This document shows, piece by piece, positions 27,287 through 34,335 of a DNA stretch of 43,167 bases (its first letter is position 1; each line of letters starts with the position of its first letter). The stretch is from Burkholderiales bacterium. GTDB lineage: Bacteria; Pseudomonadota; Gammaproteobacteria; Burkholderiales; Casimicrobiaceae. Under the pieces are notes generated by a model. The model searched no databases. It was not told the origin of the DNA and worked only from the letters and a program-made list of their open reading frames with translations. Where the stretch lies: the NCBI GenBank assembly GCA_017880805.1, contig JADGRP010000208.1:1-43167 (forward strand), in the 5' to 3' direction. The position numbers and the translations under genes were made by a program.

Positions 27287-28719
27287 CAATGCGCCTCGAG
27301 GCTCAATGAAGCCAATGGCAACAGGACCTTCACTCGCATACCGCCCCCGGGCCGGTTCTCCCAGCACAGCGTTCCGTGGAGCCGCTCGATGGCGCGCGAC
27401 GCGAGAACAACGCCAAGCCCCGTGCCCTTGCCTGGTGGCTTGGTGGTGAAGAACGTCCGCCCTAGCTTGCCTTGATCGCCGGCACGCAATCCGCTGCCGC
27501 GGTCAGCAATGGAAAGTCGCAATGCATCCCCCTCCCGGTAGCCGGCGAATTGTACTTCTTTCGGCGAAGCGTCGACGGCGTTGTTGAGCAATGCCAACAA
27601 CGCCTGCATCAGCGCCTGTTCGGCAAAGATTTCTGGAGCTGGTAACACGCCGCCCCAATCACAAACGATGTTCGCTTCCGGGCGCATCGTCCGGCATCGG
27701 GCAGCAATCGACTCGAGAAATTGGTCGAGCCGTTCACGTCCGCCGCCTACCGCACGCGCATGACCGGCAGCCGCCATCAGATTAGCGATCGTCTCGCGGC
27801 AGATCTTGATCTGTGAAGTCAAGATGCCGGCGTCGTGTTGCAGGGATGGCGAGTCCGCGTTGCGCACGATCTCCCCGGCAGCAACCGCCATGGTCGTGAG
27901 CGGCGTCGCGAGCTCGTGCGCGGCGCCGGCCGCAAGAGCGCCGACCCGAAGCACCGCTTCGTCGCGCAGCGCTCTCTGCGCCGCGTCGCTCAGCAGCCGA
28001 TCATGGTTGCGTAGTGTCGCGACCATGCGCACCACGAACCACGCGACGACACCAGCGGTCAACATGAAACTTAGCCACGACCCGAGGGCCAGGAGATGCG
28101 CCGGCACGGCGTCACCGGAGTCCATTTCGAGCGGAGCGTGGACGCGAGTGAGCGCCACATAGCACGCGACGACCAGCACGGTTCCTGTCGCCGCCGCCGG
28201 AGCAGGCAGCAGCAGCGCCATTAACACAATATGCAGTACCAACAGCAGACTGAACGGATTGGCGATGCCACCCGAATAGAACAACAGCAAAGTGAGCGCC
28301 GCAAGATCGAATCCCAGGTGTGCCGCAATTTCGGTGTGGCTTGCCTCACGCGGCCGGCGCAGACGCATCCAGGTCAAGGCATTCATGACGATCAAGGCGC
28401 CGACGACCAACGCCATAATTGCGATAGGCAACGACACGCCCAGGTACCAAGCGGTCGTGATCGCCGCCGTCTGCCCACTGATGGCTATGGTGCGCAGAAT
28501 CATAAGCTGCCCTACGCTTGCCCTGAGTGCCGGCGGCGCCGCTGCCGCGCGCACGTTCGGGGGCAGCTCGGGTTCAATACCACGATCGTTGACACCTGGA
28601 AGCGAAGCGACCAGCGATACCTGGCGCGCTGGCTTCGATTGCTGCAGGTCTGCGGTCAAGTCAGCATCCATCAGATTTGGAACGTCAGATCCGGGTGGGG
28701 TCCTAATAGCCGAGCCCAC
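27286..28719 (-). CDS. regB: Redox-sensing histidine kinase of the RegB/PrrB type
   Basis: Up to 477 residues from the GTG at 28719. The true start may be later, for example ATG 28671, since the first ~65 residues are polar and variable. Six hydrophobic segments follow. GGIANPF at residues 150-156 matches the quinone-binding GGxxNPF motif of RegB. The H-box GAAHELATPLTT contains H268, and a cysteine follows in IKICRETI (C307), the position of the redox-active cysteine in RegB. The ATP-binding parts are NNAVDASP, DRGSGL, and GKGTGLGVVLA. It should sense quinone pool and redox state and phosphorylate RegA. Confidence 0.9.
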   Translation of the reverse strand: MGSAIRTPPGSDVPNLMDADLTADLQQSKPARQVSLVASLPGVNDRGIEPELPPNVRAAAAPPALRASVGQLMILRTIAISGQTAAITTAWYLGVSLPIAIMALVVGALIVMNALTWMRLRRPREASHTEIAAHLGFDLAALTLLLFYSGGIANPFSLLLVLHIVLMALLLPAPAAATGTVLVVACYVALTRVHAPLEMDSGDAVPAHLLALGSWLSFMLTAGVVAWFVVRMVATLRNHDRLLSDAAQRALRDEAVLRVGALAAGAAHELATPLTTMAVAAGEIVRNADSPSLQHDAGILTSQIKICRETIANLMAAAGHARAVGGGRERLDQFLESIAARCRTMRPEANIVCDWGGVLPAPEIFAEQALMQALLALLNNAVDASPKEVQFAGYREGDALRLSIADRGSGLRAGDQGKLGRTFFTTKPPGKGTGLGVVLASRAIERLHGTLCWENRPGGGMRVKVLLPLASLSLEAH

Positions 28720-29159
28720 GAGCGCTTCGGCGCATGGTTGCGGCGAAATGTCGCAGTTACGAACAAATCATCGGGGTTTCGGCAGCGCTTGTCACTGACC
28801 GTGGTCAACGCCGAGCTACGACGCCCACAGAACATGTACTTCGCGGCCAGGGGCGGCCACTCGGCGCTGATGGCTGTCGAAATACATGAACGGTTGGATG
28901 AATCCGGCGAGGGTGACTAAACCGGCCGAATACAAGGTATGGAATAGCTTCTATGACGAGACCTTCGCCGCCGGTCAACAACGACTGCAACACGTGTCAT
29001 GAGGGAATAGGCTGCAATTTCATCAAGCTCGTGAAGTTGAGCGCACCCGCCAACGGGGCATCAACGATACGATCAAGTCAGAGCTTGGCGACGTGGCGAG
29101 ATAGCAGTGAAGTCCGACGAGGGCGACGCGCCGGGCCCAATATTCGGTACCAGTCTAAG
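28720..29159. other. Region without intact gene between regB and the cytochrome c551-like gene
   Basis: No intact coding sequence. The only recognisable piece is a c-type heme motif relic, listed separately. On the minus strand a short frame near 28805-28915 reads VTLAGFIQPFMYFDS, plausible protein but unassigned. Several frames in the region are interrupted by stops, consistent with decayed DNA. Confidence 0.55.
28953..29060 (+). pseudogene. Possible relic of a c-type cytochrome (single CxxCH)
   Basis: One frame gives PSPPVNNDCNTCHEGIGCNFIKL, with a heme c attachment motif CNTCH followed by a G..F(I) pattern often seen in small cytochromes. Upstream, a different frame (KPAEYKVWNSFYDETF) could be the preceding part after a frameshift. 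Too short and broken to name. Confidence 0.35.
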
Positions 29160-29185
29160 AAAAAGCTGGCCTGCGCCCGCTTTTT
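29160..29185. terminator. Bidirectional intrinsic terminator after the cytochrome c551-like gene
   Basis: AAAAAGC-T-GGC-CTGC-GCC-C-GCTTTTT: arms AAAAAGC/GCTTTTT and GGC/GCC with one T/C mismatch and a four-base loop, bordered by A and T runs. On the minus strand it lies 23 bases after the cytochrome c stop and ends in U residues, as expected for a rho-independent terminator. Confidence 0.75.
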
Positions 29186-29208
29186 CATGCTCGCCGCCAA
29201 TCGGCAGC

Positions 29209-29493
29209 TTACATAGACAGTACCCATTTCACCAACGACTTGACGTCGTCGGCGCTCGCCTTGACGGCCGGATGTCCCTTGCCGCTGGAAATCTTGGTTT
29301 CAAGAGTCGCTTCGGCATCGGCTTTGCCCTTGTACTTGGCGGCAACATCTTTGAACGCCGGGCCCATTTTCTTGGTGTCGACGGCGTGACAGTTGAGACA
29401 GCCGCTACTCTTGGCGAGCGCATCCTGCGCGCTGGCAACGCTTGTCGCGACCAGTCCGACCGCTGCGACCAGGGTCATGGCAATCATCTTCAT
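29209..29493 (-). CDS. Periplasmic monoheme cytochrome c, c551/c552 type
   Basis: 94-residue precursor with a signal peptide (MKMIAMTLVAAVGLVATSVASA) and a mature domain of about 72 residues. Heme attachment is CLNCH in SSGCLNCHAVDTKKMGPAFKDVAAKYKG. The terminal helix DDVKSLVKWVLSM is typical of class I c551. The axial methionine is uncertain, since the usual central Met loop (here SGKGHPAV) lacks one; the C-terminal or KKMGP methionine may serve instead. AAGGAG precedes the ATG, and an intrinsic terminator follows. It is a soluble electron shuttle for the nearby multiheme or nitrogen-oxide type chains. Confidence 0.88.
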   Translation of the reverse strand: MKMIAMTLVAAVGLVATSVASAQDALAKSSGCLNCHAVDTKKMGPAFKDVAAKYKGKADAEATLETKISSGKGHPAVKASADDVKSLVKWVLSM

Positions 29494-29767
29494 CTTTGCT
29501 CCTTCCGTCCGAGTGTCTTGCTGCGTGTCGGCGAGCGCGCTCTGCCGCACGCTCAAGTATTCGCCTGCTATTCTAACGTACGCGCTTCGCAGGCAACGGC
29601 TCAATGTTCGATCCTGCGGAGTAACGGGCGCGACCGATTGTCGCACCCCCCTCCCCCGCAAGGGCTGCTTCATCCAAGACTTTTCGATGGCCGGTTTCGC
29701 CGGCGCGGCATCGCAGATCGCATGAGCCCGCCTATGCTTCCAGCCGACGGCGAGCTATTCTTCAGCA

Positions 29768-30283
29768 TTGTTGATTTTTCGACTATGCGCAGGTCCCTCG
29801 TTGGAAATCCACAAATCCGCCTTGATCGGCCACTCAGCGGTCAATATGTTCGACTTGATCGAGGCAGCGGAGCACTACCCGGAGTTCCTGCCCTGGTGCG
29901 CGAACGCGGCTATTCTCACCCGTGACGAGGGCGTCGTCGTCGCACAGATCACCATCGACTATCACGGCGTCTATTTCAGCTTGACCACCCGCAATCCAAA
30001 GCGACGCCCGCATTGGATGGCAATTCATCTTGAGCAGGGCCCGTTCCGGCGCTTTGAGGGCGAGTGGCGGCTGACCGAACTGACGCCCGATGCATGCAAG
30101 ATCGACTTTGCATTGCGCTACGAATTCGGCGGTGCGCTTGTTGGCAAGCTCGCAGGTTCGATATTCGGCGGCATTGCAAGCACGTTGGTCGACGCCTTTG
30201 CGAACCGAGCGGAGCGAGTGCTGGGTCGGCAGCGTCCGCACAGCAGTCTGGATGCGTCTCCAACCTTAGGAACAACATCATGA
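29768..30283 (+). CDS. COQ10/RatA-like START-domain (SRPBCC) protein
   Basis: Up to 171 residues. The recognisable domain starts at EIHKSALIGHSAVNMFDLIE and continues AEHYPEFLPWCANAAILTRD, the signature of the RatA/YfjG/COQ10 family, which binds hydrophobic ligands; COQ10 binds ubiquinone in mitochondria. No ATG is in place: TTG at 29768 or TTG at 29801 are candidate starts, and 29801 gives the family's usual N terminus. The stop overlaps the next start (ATGA), coupling it to a cyclic-nucleotide-binding protein, which is not its usual neighbour. A link to quinone handling is inference. Confidence 0.85.
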   Translation: MLIFRLCAGPSLEIHKSALIGHSAVNMFDLIEAAEHYPEFLPWCANAAILTRDEGVVVAQITIDYHGVYFSLTTRNPKRRPHWMAIHLEQGPFRRFEGEWRLTELTPDACKIDFALRYEFGGALVGKLAGSIFGGIASTLVDAFANRAERVLGRQRPHSSLDASPTLGTTS

Positions 30284-30765
30284 CCGACCAAGCCATTGTC
30301 GACGCATTGCGTGGATCGCAATTGGCGACCGAGCTTTCGCATGAGCAAACGGGCACGCTCGCGGATACCCTCGCATTTCGCGATCTCCAGCCGGGCGAAG
30401 TGCTGGTCAAGGAAGGAACCTCCGACAATCATCTTTATGTCATCGTCAGAGGCGCCCTCGGCGTCGTCAAGAGCGTGGGGACGGCTGAGGAAGTGACGTT
30501 TTTTGCGCTGGGCGCCGGCGACCTCGTTGGTGAGCTCAGCTTCATCGACGGAACCCGGCACTACGCTTCGCTGGTCGCGATCGGTCCCACGCGCGTGTTC
30601 GGGCTCGAGCGCGAGAAGCTCGAATCGCTGCTGCCATCGCATCCCGAAATTGTCTATCGTGTGATGCGCACAATCGTCCGCGCGGTGCATCAGATTCAAC
30701 GGCGGCTATCGATGCAGTCGGTCGAACTCACCAACTACATTTATAAGCAGCACGGCAAGTACTAG
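30280..30765 (+). CDS. Cyclic-nucleotide-binding-domain protein (stand-alone)
   Basis: 161 residues, start ATG 30280 overlapping the preceding stop. Beta-roll motifs: LQPGEVLVKEGTSDNHLYVI, then LGAGDLVGELSFIDGTRHYA, followed by the C-helix (PEIVYRVMRTIVRAVHQIQR). The phosphate-binding cassette GELSFIDGTRHYASL is close to, but not identical with, the R-containing cAMP cassette. No helix-turn-helix follows. It is the second such protein in the window (the other is at 8295-8771). It lies upstream of the peptide cassette and is separated from it by 444 bases. Confidence 0.85.
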   Translation: MTDQAIVDALRGSQLATELSHEQTGTLADTLAFRDLQPGEVLVKEGTSDNHLYVIVRGALGVVKSVGTAEEVTFFALGAGDLVGELSFIDGTRHYASLVAIGPTRVFGLEREKLESLLPSHPEIVYRVMRTIVRAVHQIQRRLSMQSVELTNYIYKQHGKY

Positions 30766-31209
30766 CGATGTGCGTGGCGACCATCGCGTTGCCGGAGTCT
30801 CGGTCTTGCCGCGAGCAATCAGGCAACCGGACCATCGATCTCGGTCGACGCATCCCCGCCAAAGACACCGGCTGCGGCAAGCTGATATCGAGACCAAGAG
30901 ACCCCGCCGCTGCCGACCGCGCTGGAGCTAAAAGCGTCGGCGGCTTGCTTTGCGCTTGCCGCTAATCCAAGAAAATCGCTGGCGATGAGCGCGCGGCTGC
31001 AGACCGGGGTCCGCATAGAGGAAGAGAAGGCGGGACATTTCCCGGCTCGAGGAGCGACTGGCGCCGGAGCTCACGCAAGATGGCGGGTGCTGGCTGGAAA
31101 TCGCGTACGCATTGGGCCCGGTTTCGTTGCGGTGCCGCTCGGCATCCCGATCGATGTTAATATCAAAATCCGACCCCACCGCCACAGGCGGCCCCGAGGT
31201 GCGACGACC
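30766..31209. other. Upstream region of the peptide cassette, no intact gene
   Basis: Apart from the frdB relic, no coding sequence is convincing. I could not find an FNR-type palindrome or a clear sigma70 promoter here. The PqqD-like gene has a GAGG site about ten bases before its ATG. The right third, after the relic, has a frame reading VRIGPGFVAVPLGIPIDVNI, possibly another fragment, unassigned. Confidence 0.5.
30889..31080 (+). pseudogene. Relic of frdB (fumarate reductase iron-sulfur subunit) next to the intact peptide cassette
   Basis: Two in-phase pieces resemble FrdB residues ~108-159. The first, 30907-31033, reads PLPTALELKA...MSARLQTGVRIEEEKA against [10 protein letters not shown]...[16 protein letters not shown]. 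The second follows after a one-base insertion and reads DISRLEERLAPELTQ against [15 protein letters not shown], 10 of 15 identical. The order and spacing are those of the intact gene at 18134-18907. All cluster motifs are missing, and after the second piece the similarity is lost. Confidence 0.6.
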
Positions 31210-31461
31210 ATGCAATTGGCCAAATACGTCAAGTTCCGCGCGGAGAAGTTCGGCAGCGTGCTTTTCGAGACGCGTTCCGAGAAGGTCTTCACGCTTAATC
31301 CGACGGCCACGGCCGTCGTGCGCGAGATCGAGGCGGGTGGCGACGAGCGCGCGATCACGGCGCGATTGAAGGACCGCTTCGAGGATCGCGACGGAGCGAT
31401 CGAACGCGAAATCGTCGCCTTTATCGCCGACCTGCGACGGCGAGAACTCGTCGAGGATTAG
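31210..31461 (+). CDS. PqqD-like RiPP recognition element (RRE) protein
   Basis: 83 residues in the PqqD fold: beta-strands FGSVLFETRSEKVFTLNPTA, then helix TAVVREIEAGGDERAITARL and the winged-helix end IVAFIADLRRRELVED. Free-standing PqqD proteins bind the leader of a ribosomal peptide and present it to a radical SAM partner (established for PqqD and MftB). It is the first gene of the intact cassette, with radical SAM 1 starting four bases after its stop. The likely ligand is the W-x2-P-x-L leader motif of the peptide at 34336. Confidence 0.88.
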   Translation: MQLAKYVKFRAEKFGSVLFETRSEKVFTLNPTATAVVREIEAGGDERAITARLKDRFEDRDGAIEREIVAFIADLRRRELVED

Positions 31462-31465
31462 CCGC

Positions 31466-32431
31466 GTGACCGGACTGGCGACGGATACGACCGCCGAGGC
31501 AGAGGATCTTGCCGCGCCGCTTTACATTGCCTGGCAGATCACCAACGAATGCAACTTCGCCTGCCTTCACTGCATCGAGGAGAGCGGGCCGGGCAAGGCA
31601 TTCGCGGACGAGCTCGACGCGACGAAAGTATTCGACATCCTCTCCCAGCTGATGGACCACGAGGTCCCCTACCTGTCCTTTTCGGGCGGCGAGCCCATGC
31701 TGCATCCGCAGTTCTTCGAGATGGTCGAGCACGTCTGCACGCGTGGCGCCCAGCTCAAGATCGAGACCAATGGTCATTACCTGTCGGTCGACAACTGCGC
31801 GCGAATGAAGGAGCTCGGCGTCAAGGCGGTGCAGGTCAGCCTCGACGGCGCGTCCGGACTGACGTTCAATCGCATGCGTGTGCGCGGGGATTTCGACCGC
31901 ACCGCGGCCGGCCTGCGCAATCTGCACGCCGCCGGCGTTCCAATCGAAATCAATTTCTCGCCGGCGAGCTTCAACGTGAACGAGATCGGCGCGGTCGTCG
32001 ACCTTGCTTACGAGCTGGGCGCGTACAGCTTCTATACCGGTCGCACGATGTACACGGGAAACGCGGTCAAGGCGTGGCGCCATCTCGAGCTGTCGGAGGA
32101 ACAGTACGAAGGGTTTTTCGACGTGCTGCGCGCCAAGACTGAGGAGTACCGGGGCCGCATGCGCGTGCATTATCACGAAGCCGGGCTGCTCGAGGAGCTG
32201 CGCTATCGCCTGCGGCATCCTGCGGCGCTTCTGATCGTGCTCCCCAACGGGCTCGTGAAGCTCATCAACGCGTTGCCTTTCGTGTGCGGGGACTTCCGCC
32301 GCCAGTCGCTGGACGAGATTTGGGCCAACTTCCGGCGCGCCTGGCACGATCCGCGCGTCGCGCAGTTCGTCGAGGATCTCGCCGCCGATCCGGGCAAGAC
32401 GAGGACGCTGCATCAATGGGTCTTTCTCTGA
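31466..32431 (+). CDS. Radical SAM peptide-modifying enzyme 1 (PqqE/MftC-like)
   Basis: 321 residues from GTG 31466. The [4Fe-4S]-AdoMet motif is C29-x3-C33-x2-C36 (ITNECNFACLHC), followed by IEESGPGKAFADEL, GGEP at 74-77 (LSFSGGEPMLHPQF) and LKIETNGHYL. The opening APLYIAWQIT and the VPYLSFSGGEP block resemble MftC-type enzymes as remembered. The C-terminal region has the SPASM/twitch outline (IVLPNGLVKLINALPFVCGD, then SLDEIW), but most auxiliary-cluster cysteines are missing. It is paralogous to the two radical SAM proteins downstream. The end overlaps the prenyltransferase start by 16 bases. It probably modifies the cassette peptide; the reaction is unknown. Confidence 0.9.
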   Translation: MTGLATDTTAEAEDLAAPLYIAWQITNECNFACLHCIEESGPGKAFADELDATKVFDILSQLMDHEVPYLSFSGGEPMLHPQFFEMVEHVCTRGAQLKIETNGHYLSVDNCARMKELGVKAVQVSLDGASGLTFNRMRVRGDFDRTAAGLRNLHAAGVPIEINFSPASFNVNEIGAVVDLAYELGAYSFYTGRTMYTGNAVKAWRHLELSEEQYEGFFDVLRAKTEEYRGRMRVHYHEAGLLEELRYRLRHPAALLIVLPNGLVKLINALPFVCGDFRRQSLDEIWANFRRAWHDPRVAQFVEDLAADPGKTRTLHQWVFL

Positions 32432-33366
32432 GCACGGCATCGACCGACCAGCCGTTTTCGACACGGTCGGCATTGCACCGCCTGCTTCGCGTATGCGCGA
32501 TGGTGCGCTACCGGTTCTTTCTTTACGCCGGGCTTCTGCCGTACCTGCTCGGCGCCGCATGGGCTTACGCTGTCGCCGGCGCCTTCGATGCGGCGATCTT
32601 CTGGAGCGGCCTCGGCGGCGTCGTGCTCGCGGTCATCGGTGTCGAGGCGTTCAACGAGTATTTCGATTCGCGCATGGGGACCGATCGCGTATTCAATCCG
32701 CAGGATCTGCCGCCGATGTCCGACGCGGTGCTCTGGGTGGGGATCGCCGCGTTCGCGGGCGCGCTGGCGGTCGGCGTCTATCTGACCGTTCGTGGCGGAT
32801 GGCCTATCCTCGCCTTCGCTCTGTTGGGCGGGACCGCGGCGATCTTCTACGTTGCGCCACCGATCCGGTGGGCGTATCGCGGACTGGGCGAGCTCGTCAT
32901 CGCGCTGTCGTACGGGCCGTGGATGGTGCTGGGCAGCCTCTATCTGCACGCGCGTGCGGTGTCGTGGAGCGCGTTCTATGCGTCGCTGGTGCCCGGGTGT
33001 CTCATCATGGCGCTCGCGGTTGTCAACGCGATTCCCGACTTCCACCAGGACCGCCTGGTCGGCAAGCGCAATCTTGTCGTGCGGCTCGGCCGCCGCCGCG
33101 CGGTCTTCCTGTATCTCGCACTGGCGACAGCGGGATTGCTGGTGATACCGGTTGGCGTGATCGCCGGTGTCTTTCCCGCCGGCTGTCTTGCTGCGCTGCT
33201 GGCGCTGCCGCTGCTCGTCGCCAGCGGAAAGTGTGCGGTGCGCACCTACGAAGCGCCGCGCGCGTTCGTGCCGGCGGTGCGCCATATCGTTGGTTGCTAT
33301 CTCGTTACCGTTCTGTTGTTCAGCGTCGGGATCCTGGCACAAGCTTGGCGGCGGTTCCACGGATGA
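32416..33366 (+). CDS. UbiA/MenA-family polyprenyltransferase inside the peptide cassette
   Basis: 316 residues and about eight or nine transmembrane helices. Start set at ATG 32416 within the end of radical SAM 1. Both Asp-rich motifs for Mg-pyrophosphate binding are present: N80-x3-D84-x5-D90 (NEYFDSRMGTD) and D208-x3-D212 (PDFHQDRLVGKRNL followed by RLG). YVAPPIRWAYRGLGELVIAL is a MenA-like signature. The family joins polyprenyl chains to aromatic acceptors (menaquinone, ubiquinone, heme O). No men, mqn or ubi genes are nearby. The 3' end overlaps radical SAM 2 (ATGA). The acceptor could be a peptide-derived aromatic or an ordinary quinone precursor; only the gene linkage favours the former. 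Confidence 0.88.
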   Translation: MGLSLSTASTDQPFSTRSALHRLLRVCAMVRYRFFLYAGLLPYLLGAAWAYAVAGAFDAAIFWSGLGGVVLAVIGVEAFNEYFDSRMGTDRVFNPQDLPPMSDAVLWVGIAAFAGALAVGVYLTVRGGWPILAFALLGGTAAIFYVAPPIRWAYRGLGELVIALSYGPWMVLGSLYLHARAVSWSAFYASLVPGCLIMALAVVNAIPDFHQDRLVGKRNLVVRLGRRRAVFLYLALATAGLLVIPVGVIAGVFPAGCLAALLALPLLVASGKCAVRTYEAPRAFVPAVRHIVGCYLVTVLLFSVGILAQAWRRFHG

Positions 33367-34319
33367 ATTTCATCGATCAACTCGGGGCGCCGCTGCTTGT
33401 TTCCTGGCAGATCACGCGCGACTGCGACCTTTGCTGCCTGCACTGTTGCACCGAGTCGGCGCCGGGCAAGCGGCTGCCGGACGAGCTCGATGCCGACGAG
33501 GCGATGCGGCTTGCCGAGGAGATCATCGAGAACCGCGTTCCCTATGTGATGCTTTGCGGCGGCGAGCCGCTGGTCGTTCCGCACTTCCTGCACCTTGCCG
33601 AAAAGCTCGGCCGGGCGGGCATCCATCTGAAGATCGAAACCAACGGGCAGCGTTTCGATGCCGACGTGGCCGCGCGGCTCGCACGCCTGCCCATCCGCTC
33701 CGTGCAGGTGAGCCTCGATGGCGATACCCAAGCGGTCTACGAACGCCAGCGGCCGGGCGCATCGCTCGCCAAGGCGCACGACGCGTGCCGCGCGGTCCGC
33801 GCCGCAGGAATGCCGTTGGAGATCACCTTCGCGCCGACGCAGCTCAACATCCACGAGACCGAGCAGGTCGTACTGAGGGCACGGGCGCTCGGTGCATTCC
33901 GGTTCAATACCGGCCGGCTCATGCGCATTGGCACCGCGGCGCGGCTGTGGGAAAAATTGGCGCCCGCAGAGCCGAAGTACCTCGAGTTCCGGCGACTGCT
34001 GCAGCGCCTGACGCGGAGTCTCGAGGGCGAACTGGAGCTTTGTTACGCTCCGTTCGAAATCGAGGACGCGTTGCGCGCGAGCCTCGACACGCCTCCCGCG
34101 ACCCTGCTCGTGCTGCCGAACGGCTGGGTGAAGGTTGCCGCCGCGCTCCCGGAGATCTGCGCCGATCTGCGCCGCAACACGCTCGCGGAGGCCTGGGAGG
34201 TCTACCGCAGCGCCTGGAGGAGTGATAGAGTCCGGAATGAAGTGCGTCGCGCGGTCGATGATGGCTCGCGCCACGCGCGAGCCAATACGTGGCAACTGCT
34301 GCCTGCCGCGCAAGTGTGA
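33363..34319 (+). CDS. Radical SAM peptide-modifying enzyme 2 (PqqE/MftC-like)
   Basis: 318 residues, ATG 33363 overlapping the prenyltransferase stop. Cluster motif C21-x3-C25-x2-C28 with further cysteines at 24 and 29 (CDLCCLHCC), then TESAPGKRLPDELDADEA, GGEP at 66-69 and LKIETNGQRF. The C-terminal region LVLPNGWVKVAAALPEICAD with LAEAW is SPASM-like in outline but keeps few cysteines (CYAPF, EICAD). Its closing segment SRHARANTWQLLP is shared with the truncated copy at 18908-19312. It is followed directly by the precursor peptide gene, 16 bases on. Confidence 0.9.
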   Translation: MNFIDQLGAPLLVSWQITRDCDLCCLHCCTESAPGKRLPDELDADEAMRLAEEIIENRVPYVMLCGGEPLVVPHFLHLAEKLGRAGIHLKIETNGQRFDADVAARLARLPIRSVQVSLDGDTQAVYERQRPGASLAKAHDACRAVRAAGMPLEITFAPTQLNIHETEQVVLRARALGAFRFNTGRLMRIGTAARLWEKLAPAEPKYLEFRRLLQRLTRSLEGELELCYAPFEIEDALRASLDTPPATLLVLPNGWVKVAAALPEICADLRRNTLAEAWEVYRSAWRSDRVRNEVRRAVDDGSRHARANTWQLLPAAQV

Positions 34320-34330
34320 CCTAACGGAGG
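34317..34330 (+). promoter_or_regulatory. Conserved stop/ribosome-binding block before precursor peptide, copy 2
   Basis: TGACCTAACGGAGG, identical to 19310-19323. It contains the radical SAM 2 stop and a GGAGG site with spacing suited to ATG 34336. The strong site, compared with the overlapping starts of the surrounding genes, would favour high peptide production relative to enzymes. Confidence 0.75.
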
Positions 34331-34335
34331 GAAAG

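Noticed and set aside
31146-31170. Possible FNR site before the PqqD-like gene (CGATGTTAATATCA)
   Set aside because: Half-site spacing is six rather than four and the first half is CGAT; not a match.
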